A stretch of 64,000 bases of DNA from Candidatus Poribacteria bacterium (lineage in GTDB: Bacteria > Poribacteria > WGA-4E > WGA-3G): NCBI GenBank assembly GCA_958295815.1, contig OY282374.1, positions 2,748,856 to 2,812,855 of the forward strand. Direction: 5' to 3'. Position numbers and translations under genes: made by a program. Below, piece by piece: positions 50,482-59,646 of this stretch (the first letter of the stretch is position 1; every line of letters starts with the position of its first letter). The notes under the pieces are model-generated. The model saw only the letters and a program-made list of their open reading frames with translations. It was not told the origin of the DNA and searched no databases.

Positions 50482-53400
50482 TTATACAAAATCCATCCGT
50501 GAGGTGCGACTTTTATTTCCGCGTATTGTGCGATTGCTCGGTTTGATAGAATTCTCACCAAATAATTGCTCCACCTGCTCAATAACGCGCGGTTCATACG
50601 CCACAGTGTATTTCTCACTACATCGTGCGATAACTTCGCCGTAGCGCGGACTCATCAGGCGCAAAATCAGATCGTGTTTGCCTTTGTGGGCACGGGCAAT
50701 TTTCTGGAGTGCTTCCAGTTTTTCGGTGTTCTCAAGGTCAGATTCTGAAATTGTCACCTCAAGTGCTGATGTTTGTTGTGAACTGACAGACTCAATATCT
50801 AAAATCTTGTCTGCTTGAATCTGTCGTTCTTCCCTTTGCATTTCGCTCTCAGACTTTCGGTTTCTATTATCCTGGGTGACACTCCCACGAATCCAAACGA
50901 CCCTTCCCTCTACCAGTTCAACCGAATCTTTGTAGGCATTAGGGAAGACGACGACTTTTACGGTTCCCTCCAGATCCTCCAATTCAATCACCGCCATAGG
51001 GTCGCCTTTTTTCGTGGTGTGATTTCTCACTTCCGTTATCATTCCTGCTACGTCAACTTCATCATCAACACGGTGTTCAACGAAGGTTTGGGTGCTTGCG
51101 GTTGTGTAGTACTCGATGATGTCGCTATACTCTTCGAGTGGGTGTCCAGAAACATAGAAGCCGAGTTGCTCTTTTTCCTGCTTGAGTCGTTCCAAGGGAT
51201 CATATTGCGGTGCACCGGTGAGCGTTGGCGTTATAGGTGGTACCTCTTGGGCATCGCCAAAAAGATTCATCTGTCCGCGCTCGCGCTCTGCTTGTGCGCT
51301 TTGTGCTGCTTTTATGATACTGTCTAAGTTTGCGATGTGCTGTGCGCGATGCCCTTCAAGCGAATCAAATGCGCCGCTCATAATTAGGCTTTCCACAGCC
51401 CGCTTGTTGACCTGCTTCATATCCACGCGTTCACAGAAGTCCTCTAAAGATGAGAACGAGCCTCCCTGCTCCCGTGTTTCTACGATTGTATCTATTGCAC
51501 CATCCCCCACGCCTTTCACGGCAACAAGTCCAAAGCAGATATCGTTGCCATCTACCGTGAATTCCCTTCTGCTGCTGTTGACATCAGGCGGCAAAAGATT
51601 GATTTCTACATCCAGAAAATCAGCGAGTTTCCTACACTCTGTACGGTAACGCGTAATTTTCGCTGAATCGCCCGCCTCACCCGTCATCATTGCCGCCATG
51701 AATTCGTGCGGATAGTGCGTTTTCAGATACGCCATACGGTAGGCTAACATTGAATAGGCAACGGTGTGCGATTTGTTGAAAGCATAGCGTGCGAAAGGTT
51801 CAAGCAGATCAAATATCTCTTCCGCCTCATTTTTGGCGATGTTGTTTTTCGTCGCGCCTTCAACGAATTTCTCACGTTGTGCTTTGAGTAGTGCCTCGTC
51901 TTTCTTTCCCATAGCAGAGCGAAGTATGTCCGCCTCACCGAGGGTAAAGCCTGCCATATCGCGAGCGATCTGCATTACCTGTTCCTGATAGACACAGACG
52001 CCATAGGTATTTTCGAGTACGCCTTTAAGCGATTCATGGATATATTCCACCTTCTGCAACCCGTTTTTTCGGTTTATAAACTGTTGCATAAAACCGCTTT
52101 CCAGGGGACCTGGACGATAGAGTGCCGGAATCGCTGAGAACTCCTCGAAGTTATCGGGTCTGAGTTGGGTAACAACCCGATACATACCCGGCGAGGCTTC
52201 CAATTGGAACAAGCCGTTAATCAGCCCTTTGCTGAGCAGTGCGTAAGTCTGTTTATCATCAAAAGGGATCTCCTCTAACTTGATGTCCTTGCCGTGGTTC
52301 ACCTTAATCATCTGCAGACAGTCGTAAGTCTCGGTGAGGCTTCGTAAACCGAGCGAATCAAACTTGACGATACCGACATCCTCAACGGTTTTACCTTCAA
52401 ACTGCGTCGCGACCTGATCGTGTTTATCCTTGAAGAGCGGGACGTAATTGGTTAGCGGACCGTTTGAGACGACAATCGCAGAAGCGTGGCACGAAACGTG
52501 TCGTTTCATACCTTCGACGGCTTTACTGAGATCCATGAGTTCCTTATTTTCAGGACGCTCAGCGCGTTCCCGAAATTCGGTAACCTGCTCCAATGCCTCA
52601 TCAATGGTGATTCCAGGGATGGTTGGAATCCGTTGTGTCAACTCTCTGACATTTTCGAGCGGCATCTCAAGTGCGCGCCCGACATCTGTGATAGCGGCTT
52701 TTGCGCCGAGTGTCGCGAAGGTTGCGACTTTGCCAACAGATTCTTCACCATATTTTTGGACGAGATAATCGATGACGTGTTCACGGGCACGATCCGCGAA
52801 ATCGATATCAATATCGGGTGGACTCACACGCTCAAGACTGAGGAACCGTTCAAAGAGACAATCGTAATCCATTGGATTGAAGGTAATTACGTCAAGCGCA
52901 TACAACACAAGACTGCTGGCAGCAGAACCGCGCGCGGAGAGTGGGTACCCCTGTTTGTGTGCGTATTTAACGTAATCCCATACAATGAGGAAGTAACCGG
53001 AATAGTCGGTTTTGCTAATAATATCGAGTTCGTAATCCAACCTCTGTCGAACGGGTTCGGAGAGTTCACCACTATATTTTTTACTCAAACTTTGATAGCA
53101 GAGCTCTTTGAGATAACTATCATTTGTGTGCCCTTCGGGGACCTCGTATTCAGGCATCAGGCTTTTACCATAATCGAGTTTAAGATTACACCGATTGGCT
53201 ATTTCGACTGTGTTGCTGATGGCTTCTGGCGGATAATTCTTCAATACCTCTCGCATTTCATCAACGCTTTTAAAGTAGAAGTGATTATCAAACCGTAGCC
53301 GTTGGTCATCGTTGACAGTTCTCTTTGTTTGGATACAGAGGAGGACATCATGCATCCCGTGGTCGGATTTGCGGAGGTAGTGGCAATCGTTTGTCCCGAC

Positions 53401-54003
53401 GAGTGGCAGATTGAACTCTTTCGCCAGTTGTACCATTATCGGATAAGCCTCAAGTTCCTTGTCAATGTAGTGATTTTGGACTTCAACGTAAAGGTTGCGT
53501 TCCCCCATTATCTCCATCAACGTTTTGAAGTTTTGAATACCTTCTTCGCGTCTATTTGAGGAGAGGAGTTGCGGCACCTGTCCTTGGATACATCCTGTGA
53601 GTGCGATAATTCCACCATGATATTCGCGCAGGATTTCCATGTCAATACGGGGTTTGCTGTAGAACCCTTCGGTGTATCCAAGCGATACCAATTTTAGGAG
53701 GTTCTGGTAACCGGTTGCGTCCTCTGCAAGAAGCGTGAGATGATAGGGACCTCCCTGCTCCTTCCCGCGGGTCTTTCGGTCTCCGGGTGCGACATATACC
53801 TCACATCCAACGATAGGATTGACGCCAGCTTTTTTTGCCTTGCCATACAGTTCCCATGCGCCAAACATGTTCCCGTGGTCGGTGAGTGCAACGGCAGGGG
53901 CACTATTTTCGACTGCCCAATCCACCATATCGGCAATACGACAGGCACCGTCGAGCATGCTATATTCACTATGATTATGCAGATGAACAAATTCGGTTGC
54001 CAT
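50482..54003 (-). CDS. dnaE: DNA polymerase III subunit alpha
   Basis: A 1173-residue replicative polymerase of the DnaE1 type. The N-terminal PHP domain begins EFVHLHNHSEYSMLDGACRI and keeps its metal-site residues (TDHGN, GCEVYV, TNDCHYL). The Pol3 palm has PPDIDIDFADRAREHVIDYL with the catalytic Asp pair, and the fingers have KDKHDQVATQFEGKTVEDVG and YGVCVYQEQVMQIARDMAG. Then come the HhH-containing C-terminal part and an OB fold (VDVAGMITEVRNHTTKKGDP). The ATG at 54003 has GGAGGAAGA before it. A start ten codons upstream is possible but lacks a site. Divergent from the MFS gene. Confidence 0.97.
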   Translation of the reverse strand: MATEFVHLHNHSEYSMLDGACRIADMVDWAVENSAPAVALTDHGNMFGAWELYGKAKKAGVNPIVGCEVYVAPGDRKTRGKEQGGPYHLTLLAEDATGYQNLLKLVSLGYTEGFYSKPRIDMEILREYHGGIIALTGCIQGQVPQLLSSNRREEGIQNFKTLMEIMGERNLYVEVQNHYIDKELEAYPIMVQLAKEFNLPLVGTNDCHYLRKSDHGMHDVLLCIQTKRTVNDDQRLRFDNHFYFKSVDEMREVLKNYPPEAISNTVEIANRCNLKLDYGKSLMPEYEVPEGHTNDSYLKELCYQSLSKKYSGELSEPVRQRLDYELDIISKTDYSGYFLIVWDYVKYAHKQGYPLSARGSAASSLVLYALDVITFNPMDYDCLFERFLSLERVSPPDIDIDFADRAREHVIDYLVQKYGEESVGKVATFATLGAKAAITDVGRALEMPLENVRELTQRIPTIPGITIDEALEQVTEFRERAERPENKELMDLSKAVEGMKRHVSCHASAIVVSNGPLTNYVPLFKDKHDQVATQFEGKTVEDVGIVKFDSLGLRSLTETYDCLQMIKVNHGKDIKLEEIPFDDKQTYALLSKGLINGLFQLEASPGMYRVVTQLRPDNFEEFSAIPALYRPGPLESGFMQQFINRKNGLQKVEYIHESLKGVLENTYGVCVYQEQVMQIARDMAGFTLGEADILRSAMGKKDEALLKAQREKFVEGATKNNIAKNEAEEIFDLLEPFARYAFNKSHTVAYSMLAYRMAYLKTHYPHEFMAAMMTGEAGDSAKITRYRTECRKLADFLDVEINLLPPDVNSSRREFTVDGNDICFGLVAVKGVGDGAIDTIVETREQGGSFSSLEDFCERVDMKQVNKRAVESLIMSGAFDSLEGHRAQHIANLDSIIKAAQSAQAERERGQMNLFGDAQEVPPITPTLTGAPQYDPLERLKQEKEQLGFYVSGHPLEEYSDIIEYYTTASTQTFVEHRVDDEVDVAGMITEVRNHTTKKGDPMAVIELEDLEGTVKVVVFPNAYKDSVELVEGRVVWIRGSVTQDNRNRKSESEMQREERQIQADKILDIESVSSQQTSALEVTISESDLENTEKLEALQKIARAHKGKHDLILRLMSPRYGEVIARCSEKYTVAYEPRVIEQVEQLFGENSIKPSNRTIRGNKSRTSRMDFV

Positions 54004-54068
54004 TCTTCCTCCAATATTTAAATATAAGTGCAATTGACGAATGTATTGTTAATTATGAAATCAATTCT

Positions 54069-54097
54069 ATTGTACCAAAAACACGCCAAAATTTCCA
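54069..54097 (-). promoter_or_regulatory. Promoter for dnaE
   Basis: On the minus strand: TGGAAA (54092-54097), 17-base spacer and TGG-TACAAT (-10 at 54069-54074), an extended -10, about 65 bases before the ATG. Confidence 0.5.
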
Positions 54098-54196
54098 TAA
54101 TAAATTTTCTAATTTTTAGAATAAATTCTCCCAAACGTCGTGCATTTCTTATCGAACAATCCGATAAAGTGGGAACCAGAACGCTCTGCTTTTAAG

Positions 54197-54226
54197 TTGA
54201 CAAGTGCTTCTCAGGCTTGCTATAAT
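54197..54226 (+). promoter_or_regulatory. Consensus sigma70 promoter for the MFS gene
   Basis: TTGACA (54197-54202), 18-base spacer, TGC-TATAAT (54221-54226), an exact match in both hexamers with an extended -10. It gives a leader of about 100 bases before the ATG at 54333. No hairpin structure is evident in the leader. Confidence 0.75.
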
Positions 54227-54332
54227 AAACGATATTACATTCATAGAAATGCTCTGAGACCGCACTTTAAAACGCTATTTTCCAGAGCTGAAAGGGACGA
54301 ACGTTCCGTTGCGGATTTTCACGCACAATTAG

Positions 54333-55517
54333 ATGAAAAAATCAAGACTTCTGCTTCTGTTTTTCACCCAATTCCTTGTGATGCTTGGGTTTGGCATCAT
54401 CATTCCAAATCTCGCATATTACGCCCAAGATATCGGTGCAACTCCCACCCAAATCGCCATATTAATGTCCATTTATTCCGGGATGCAATTGCTATTTGCA
54501 CCGATCTGGGGTCGGTTATCGGATAGATATGGCAGAAAACCGGCAATCCTGTTCGGGTTGCTTGCGAACGCTGTCGCCTTAATCGGGTTCGGATTGGCGA
54601 CGGATTACCTATGGCTTGTTATTGCACGGAGTGCTGCGGGCATCGCCTCAGCGGCAGTGATGCCGAGTGTCATGGCTTATGTTGCTGATGTAACCACATC
54701 TGAAGAGCGTGGCAAAGGCATGGGATTGATGGGTGCTGCGATGGGACTCGGTTTCATCTTCGGACCGGCGATTGGTGGTATCTTAGGCAGCCACGACACA
54801 CCGTTTTTTGTCGCAGGTGCGCTTTCCTTCCTAAACTTTCTCTTTGTGCTTGTCCTACTGCCAGAATCGCTACAGAAAGTTACTGATGCTGAACGACGCG
54901 AAGCTGAACATGAGTGGGTCTCTCCACGCCAGGTATTCAGTTGGACAACACTGAAATCGCCATTCAACGCCCTTTTTCTCGTGGCATTTTTCACAACCTT
55001 TAGTATCGCTGGATTGGAAGCGACACTTCCACTTTTCATTGAAAAAGGGTGGAACTATGGAGAAAGGGAGATGGGTTGGATGTTTATGATTATGGGTGTG
55101 ATTGTTGTGCCGATACAAGGCGCGTTGCTCGGTAGGTTAATCAACAGATTTGGGGAGCGTCGGATCATCCTCGTCGGACTATGTTTTAACGCCCTCGGTC
55201 TGGCACTTTTGCCAAACGCTTTCTCCTTTATCACACTCACGGTGTGTATCACCATTACCGGTGTCGGTAACCAACTCATCCGCCCAACAAATTCGTCGTG
55301 GATTTCCAAGCAGACTCAGATCGGTCAAGGCACGGCTATTGGTATCATGGATGCCTTTTTAAGCTTGGGACGTATTTTGGGACCGCTCCTCGGTGGTTGG
55401 CTCTACGAAATAGAGGTATACCCTTACGTAATTCTGGCAGGTATTCTGGCAATTGCGACGCTTTGTCTATATGTCCCTTTACGCCGAATCGGTGGCGAAA
55501 TTGCGAGCGTTTCATGA
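54333..55517 (+). CDS. MFS transporter (TetA/multidrug DHA1-like)
   Basis: A 394-residue major facilitator with 12 likely membrane helices. The motif A loop is GRLSDRYGRKPA (residues about 63-74), with the TM5 glycine-rich motif GLGFIFGPAIGGILGS (drug-antiporter group) and helices through LYVPLRRIGGE. It is like TetA and YcxA-type proton-drug antiporters. The substrate cannot be told from this, and no resistance claim is made. The ATG has no clear ribosome site, although a consensus promoter lies about 110 bases upstream. Convergent with the giant UnbV protein gene. Confidence 0.92.
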   Translation: MKKSRLLLLFFTQFLVMLGFGIIIPNLAYYAQDIGATPTQIAILMSIYSGMQLLFAPIWGRLSDRYGRKPAILFGLLANAVALIGFGLATDYLWLVIARSAAGIASAAVMPSVMAYVADVTTSEERGKGMGLMGAAMGLGFIFGPAIGGILGSHDTPFFVAGALSFLNFLFVLVLLPESLQKVTDAERREAEHEWVSPRQVFSWTTLKSPFNALFLVAFFTTFSIAGLEATLPLFIEKGWNYGEREMGWMFMIMGVIVVPIQGALLGRLINRFGERRIILVGLCFNALGLALLPNAFSFITLTVCITITGVGNQLIRPTNSSWISKQTQIGQGTAIGIMDAFLSLGRILGPLLGGWLYEIEVYPYVILAGILAIATLCLYVPLRRIGGEIASVS

Positions 55518-55623
55518 CAGTCAAAGCATATTGTTGAGGGCAAACACGGGCAATGAATGGTCTCCCTACTACAAACTTGAAGACCTTCCCAGCGGAAACA
55601 TTGTTAACACCCACAAGGGGTCC

Positions 55624-58600
55624 CTACTGTTGTCCATTCTTTCTATAATTCACCCTATTATCCAACGGTGGTAGTCGGTGCTCCACTCGCCGCGTGTTGT
55701 ATTCACGCTGATATTGTTGATGGACTTTATCGTCTGGATAATGTTCCGTTTTCGAATAGGGGTAGGCAGACATCCCGTGAAAAGGTAGCGGTTCAACCGT
55801 CTGCGATGTGAGGGTATTGATGTCACCGTCCTTATCCCATCCGTCGCTGTAGAGGATAAAGTCGCGCACCCAACCGGGTTTAAGAGCTGGAAGGCGAGAT
55901 GCCTCAAATTCGACTGTGATCTCGTCCCCTGCGTTAAGAATAACGTACATGTCGTCAACTTCCTGCAGTAGAGCGTTGACATCGCCAAATCGGGTGTAAT
56001 ATCCGGCAAGATCACGCCACTGTGCCTCTGTTGTTACCTTTTGATAGTCAAACAAGTGTGGTGCATGTGGCGTTGGGCGATACATTTCGGAGAAGCCGCG
56101 GTAGTGGAGATCTGCGCTATCCGGATTCAAAGTCGTCATCTCCATCGGCACCGATTGCGTTCCAACCGTGAAAAACACTTTATCCCAATAAATCTGCATA
56201 TCCGTCTCAATCCGAACGTGCCTATCTTCTGATAAAAACTTTCCGGTTAGATCGACGGTAATGGTCTTATTTTTTCCTGCGGGTATTCCAATCATATCAA
56301 TAACGGTTTTCCATTCACCGGTTTCGTCTTTCACAGCAACCGAAGGGAAGCGCGGGTTAATCGTCGGATTCTGGGATAGCGCAATATTGATACTTGTATC
56401 TGTTGGAAAAATCCAACCAGTGAGGAAAAGCGTCACAGGCGTATCGTTAGGGACATCTCCGAGGTCAAGGACGATGGCATGCGGCTCTACAACACCTTGA
56501 TATGTGCCGGGTGCGTGTTCGACGGCATAATGGTAATCAAATGCTTTTAAGGCATCAGAGACGTCTTCACCGCGATGATTGGTCGCTGATTTTGGATACT
56601 GTTTCTCTGCGACACCGTAAACCTTGAATTCTGCAAACGGAGGCGGGATATACTGTTCGTCTACGAAGATGTCTGTATCTGCGGGGTGATCAACTGCTAT
56701 CAGTTTTACCTCATCAAAATAGGCGGTCTCCCACAATTCCTCGGTAATCTGAATGGAATATTTCCCAGACTTCGGTTGTATTTGCTGTCCCGATATTTTC
56801 ACGAAGTCCCTTGTTTCGTCAGGTGCGACAAACCCCATAGAGGTGACAAGCCCTAAGGGTGCGCGCCAGAGTAGATCGGTAACGAATTCATACTGCTCAC
56901 CATTGTAGACGTATAGAAAGGGGCAGGAACCTTTCAATATCTGTTTTTCCAGAATTTTCTGTCTCGCCTGCGGTGCGATGACGTTTTGCGGAACACCGTT
57001 CGTCCAGACGACACGCATGACATCTGCTGCGTCAAAAGCACCTAACCCGAAATGGGACACCTGTTCAGATACATACTGTAATTGGTATAGATCACCGACT
57101 TTGACCTCTAATTTCGATCCGATGCCGTCTCTGTTGACTTTATTATTTCCAGTAGTAATGCCCTCCAACCGGACCTGTATCCAGTTGTTTTGATTTCCAC
57201 CGTTGTTTTGCAGGACGCGCAATTGACCTTCGCTATTGATAAAAAATAGGTCTAGATCGCCATCGTTGTCATAATCCCCGACTGCCCCGGCGACCGCAGT
57301 CTGCTGAACTGGATCACTTGTTGGCGTAATGGCTTCAATCAACGGGTAAGGCTCGGTAAACTCGCCAGTGCCATCATTCCGAAACAGGAACATGCCTTTC
57401 TCGCCACCGACCCAGACATCAAGAAACCCGTCGTTGTCGTAATCTATGTTTTTCAAAAGCACAGGTGGTAGACCTTGAACACCTGCTTCAGGTCCCAGTG
57501 CATCAACGAAACTTCCGTCTCCCGTATTTCGGTAGAAGTGGAGACGATCTGTTGTAGCCAAGAAGAGGTCGAAATCACCATCGTTGTCGTAATCACCAGC
57601 GGCAGCTGCGGTATAACGGACGTTCTGTAGAATTCCGGTTTCATTTGAAAGGGGCCGGAGTCGTCCTTGACGGAGATTGTCGTAGAGGGTGCATCCGGAT
57701 TCGCTATGTGTAACGAAGAGGTCTATATCGCCGTCGTCATCAAAATCAGCGGATAGAGCTTCAGTAGGGAAACCTTGTCCTGCAGATGCATCTTCTGCAT
57801 CGGTGGTTACAAAGGTCTGTTCTCCGACGTCGGTGAAAGTTCCATCGCCGTTATTGCGATACATCATGGTGGCAGATCGACCTGAAAAGAGATCCAGATC
57901 GCCGTCATGGTCATAATCAACGGGGTGGAGGACAGTACTCTCTGTTAGTGGCAACTCATAATGGATGATGGAAGATACTTCCGCCCAATTCCCTTCATCA
58001 TTCATCTGGAACAGGACTACCGAGTTGAAGATTTGCAGTAGGAGATCTGGTCTGCCATCTTTATTGAGATCCGCGAACGCTGTAACTGGCTTGTCTGTCC
58101 CAAACCCGTGAGTAGATTTAAACTGCCCGTCGGTATTCCGGTAGATGGAGGGTTCAGGTGTTATATACAGGTCGAGATTTCCGTCGCCATCGTAGTCAAT
58201 TAGTGAAATATCGGCGGAACTGATAGGTACAGGCGTCACATTGGTAAGTCCAAGTTGCTCAGTAACATCGACAAACTCTATATCAATTGGTGGACTCTGT
58301 GTAGCAGCGATTCGTGCTTTAAATCCTGGGCTGAAGGTTTCGATGGGATGTCCAAGGATGTCGGTCACTAATTCACCGATACCTTGCTGATAGCGCGGAC
58401 TGGCTCGGTGCAAGTTCTCGAAGATACGGACGTTCCGTGAAGCGAGTTTTAGGTCGCCCTGTTTTATAGCGTCTATACCTTGTGTGAGGTATGCGAGTTT
58501 TTCTGGATCCGTGTCGCCCAACAGGCGCATTAATTCTTGACTGAGACGCTCTGCAGCCTCCAGTTGCTCTTGTCCTAACAATCCCTGTGTAAGTTTCAAC

Positions 58601-59154
58601 AGCACCACAATATTTACAGGCGATCGAGCGTGGAGTTCTTGGAGATGTCGAACTGCCTCCTGCTGTGCTTCGGGATTGTTTCGCTGTCCGAGATAGTGGC
58701 GTACCAACTTGTAGCGGAACTCTAATTCGTCGGGTGCTAATCGGACGGCTTCCTGCATCGCCTCTACGGCTAATTCGCTCTTTCCTTGTAATTGGTAGAC
58801 CTCGGATAAGATAAAATGTAACTGACTGTCCGTGGGTGCGACGGCAATTCCGCGTTTCACCCATTCTTCGGCTGTATCTGCTTGTTGGAGTCGTAGGTGT
58901 GCGACTGCGAGGTTCCCGTAGCCGATTGATTCATTGGGGAGTAATTCGATGAGTTCTGTAAATGCTTCGACTGCCTTTGAAGGCTGCGATTCTTCGAGAT
59001 ATGCCAATCCGAGATTCTGGTATCGGATGGCCTCTTCGATTGTCTGGGCGGGACTCGTCTCTTGTGCGCATACTGTCCAGACAGCGAAAAACCATGTTAG
59101 TAGTAGCACAACCTGTAAGTGTTTTCTTGTATTGGAAGCGGTGAATTTTGGCAT
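55624..59154 (-). CDS. Secreted TPR-FG-GAP(VCBS)-ASPIC/UnbV giant protein
   Basis: A 1176-residue exported protein. Signal MPKFTASNTRKHLQVVL + hydrophobic run + VCAQ near residue 31. Tetratricopeptide repeats (LAYLEESQPSKAVEAFTELI, VYQLQGKSELAVEAMQEAVR) fill about 40-260. FG-GAP/VCBS calcium-loop repeats (DYDGDGNLDLYI, DYDHDGDLDLF, DFDDDGDIDLF and so on) fill about 315-640. An ASPIC/UnbV domain (RDGIGSKLEVKVGDLYQLQY, WTNGVPQNV) follows at about 660-725, with a beta-rich C-terminus to 1176. It is like CRTAC1 proteins. Role unknown: adhesion or scaffold. Its start overlaps the stop of a small coiled-coil gene by one base. Confidence 0.9.
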   Translation of the reverse strand: MPKFTASNTRKHLQVVLLLTWFFAVWTVCAQETSPAQTIEEAIRYQNLGLAYLEESQPSKAVEAFTELIELLPNESIGYGNLAVAHLRLQQADTAEEWVKRGIAVAPTDSQLHFILSEVYQLQGKSELAVEAMQEAVRLAPDELEFRYKLVRHYLGQRNNPEAQQEAVRHLQELHARSPVNIVVLLKLTQGLLGQEQLEAAERLSQELMRLLGDTDPEKLAYLTQGIDAIKQGDLKLASRNVRIFENLHRASPRYQQGIGELVTDILGHPIETFSPGFKARIAATQSPPIDIEFVDVTEQLGLTNVTPVPISSADISLIDYDGDGNLDLYITPEPSIYRNTDGQFKSTHGFGTDKPVTAFADLNKDGRPDLLLQIFNSVVLFQMNDEGNWAEVSSIIHYELPLTESTVLHPVDYDHDGDLDLFSGRSATMMYRNNGDGTFTDVGEQTFVTTDAEDASAGQGFPTEALSADFDDDGDIDLFVTHSESGCTLYDNLRQGRLRPLSNETGILQNVRYTAAAAGDYDNDGDFDLFLATTDRLHFYRNTGDGSFVDALGPEAGVQGLPPVLLKNIDYDNDGFLDVWVGGEKGMFLFRNDGTGEFTEPYPLIEAITPTSDPVQQTAVAGAVGDYDNDGDLDLFFINSEGQLRVLQNNGGNQNNWIQVRLEGITTGNNKVNRDGIGSKLEVKVGDLYQLQYVSEQVSHFGLGAFDAADVMRVVWTNGVPQNVIAPQARQKILEKQILKGSCPFLYVYNGEQYEFVTDLLWRAPLGLVTSMGFVAPDETRDFVKISGQQIQPKSGKYSIQITEELWETAYFDEVKLIAVDHPADTDIFVDEQYIPPPFAEFKVYGVAEKQYPKSATNHRGEDVSDALKAFDYHYAVEHAPGTYQGVVEPHAIVLDLGDVPNDTPVTLFLTGWIFPTDTSINIALSQNPTINPRFPSVAVKDETGEWKTVIDMIGIPAGKNKTITVDLTGKFLSEDRHVRIETDMQIYWDKVFFTVGTQSVPMEMTTLNPDSADLHYRGFSEMYRPTPHAPHLFDYQKVTTEAQWRDLAGYYTRFGDVNALLQEVDDMYVILNAGDEITVEFEASRLPALKPGWVRDFILYSDGWDKDGDINTLTSQTVEPLPFHGMSAYPYSKTEHYPDDKVHQQYQREYNTRRVEHRLPPLDNRVNYRKNGQQ

Positions 59155-59417
59155 TAGGCACCCTCCTCCTTCTGCATAGCGTCCGCTGCTTCCCGAATTG
59201 CTTGTCGCATGGTGTTGAGGCGGAGGTTGAGAGAATCTTCAAGCTGCTTGAGGTGTAGCAGCCACGACTGCTGAGAGTCGTTTTCCTCCGCTCCGAAGCT
59301 TTCGGTTATGGAGAGTCTGATGTATTTTAATCGCTCTGTCTGTAGGACTTTCATCTGGGCATCGTAGTCCTCAATCCCAGATTCTAACATAGTAATCAGT
59401 TCCCGTATTTTTTCCAA
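59154..59417 (-). CDS. Small helical coiled-coil protein, unknown function
   Basis: An 87-residue protein, mostly helix with heptad spacing (MEKIRELITMLESGIEDYDA, LKQLEDSLNLRLNTMRQAIR, EAADAMQKEE). No signal peptide or membrane segment, so it is cytoplasmic if expressed. I do not recognise a family. It has a good ribosome site (AAAAGGAGACAACCTTGGAA) and its stop codon overlaps the start of the UnbV giant gene (TAATG), so translation is coupled. It may be a chaperone or partner for the large exported protein, which is an inference from position only. Confidence 0.6.
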   Translation of the reverse strand: MEKIRELITMLESGIEDYDAQMKVLQTERLKYIRLSITESFGAEENDSQQSWLLHLKQLEDSLNLRLNTMRQAIREAADAMQKEEGA

Positions 59418-59595
59418 GGTTGTCTCCTTTTAAGGTTGTCTCCTTTTTAAGTGCTGTAACTTTTTTGTATTCAGGTGAGATGTAGAAAGTAGTTTATCTT
59501 ATTTTAGGTTTGTAATCAAATAAAAATTCGATTGAAATACGGACTAAGGGATTGAATATTTGTGAATTGGTAGGACTTTGCAATTTAGGTTTTCG

Positions 59596-59624
59596 TTGCG
59601 TTTTCGGGTGAAAATGCGTATAAT
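59596..59624 (+). promoter_or_regulatory. Promoter for the AAA ATPase-PIN cassette
   Basis: TTGCGT (59596-59601), 17-base spacer, perfect TATAAT (59619-59624), 23 bases before the ATG at 59647, with GGAGG between. The short leader indicates that this cassette has its own promoter. Confidence 0.65.
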
Positions 59625-59646
59625 AGGTTAACATGGAGGCGGGAAA

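Noticed and set aside
52486..53298. 270-residue frame on the plus strand within dnaE
   Set aside because: Antisense shadow of a strongly conserved polymerase gene.
54333..55517. Tetracycline resistance gene
   Set aside because: Only general DHA1/TetA-like features are seen; the substrate cannot be told from sequence inspection.
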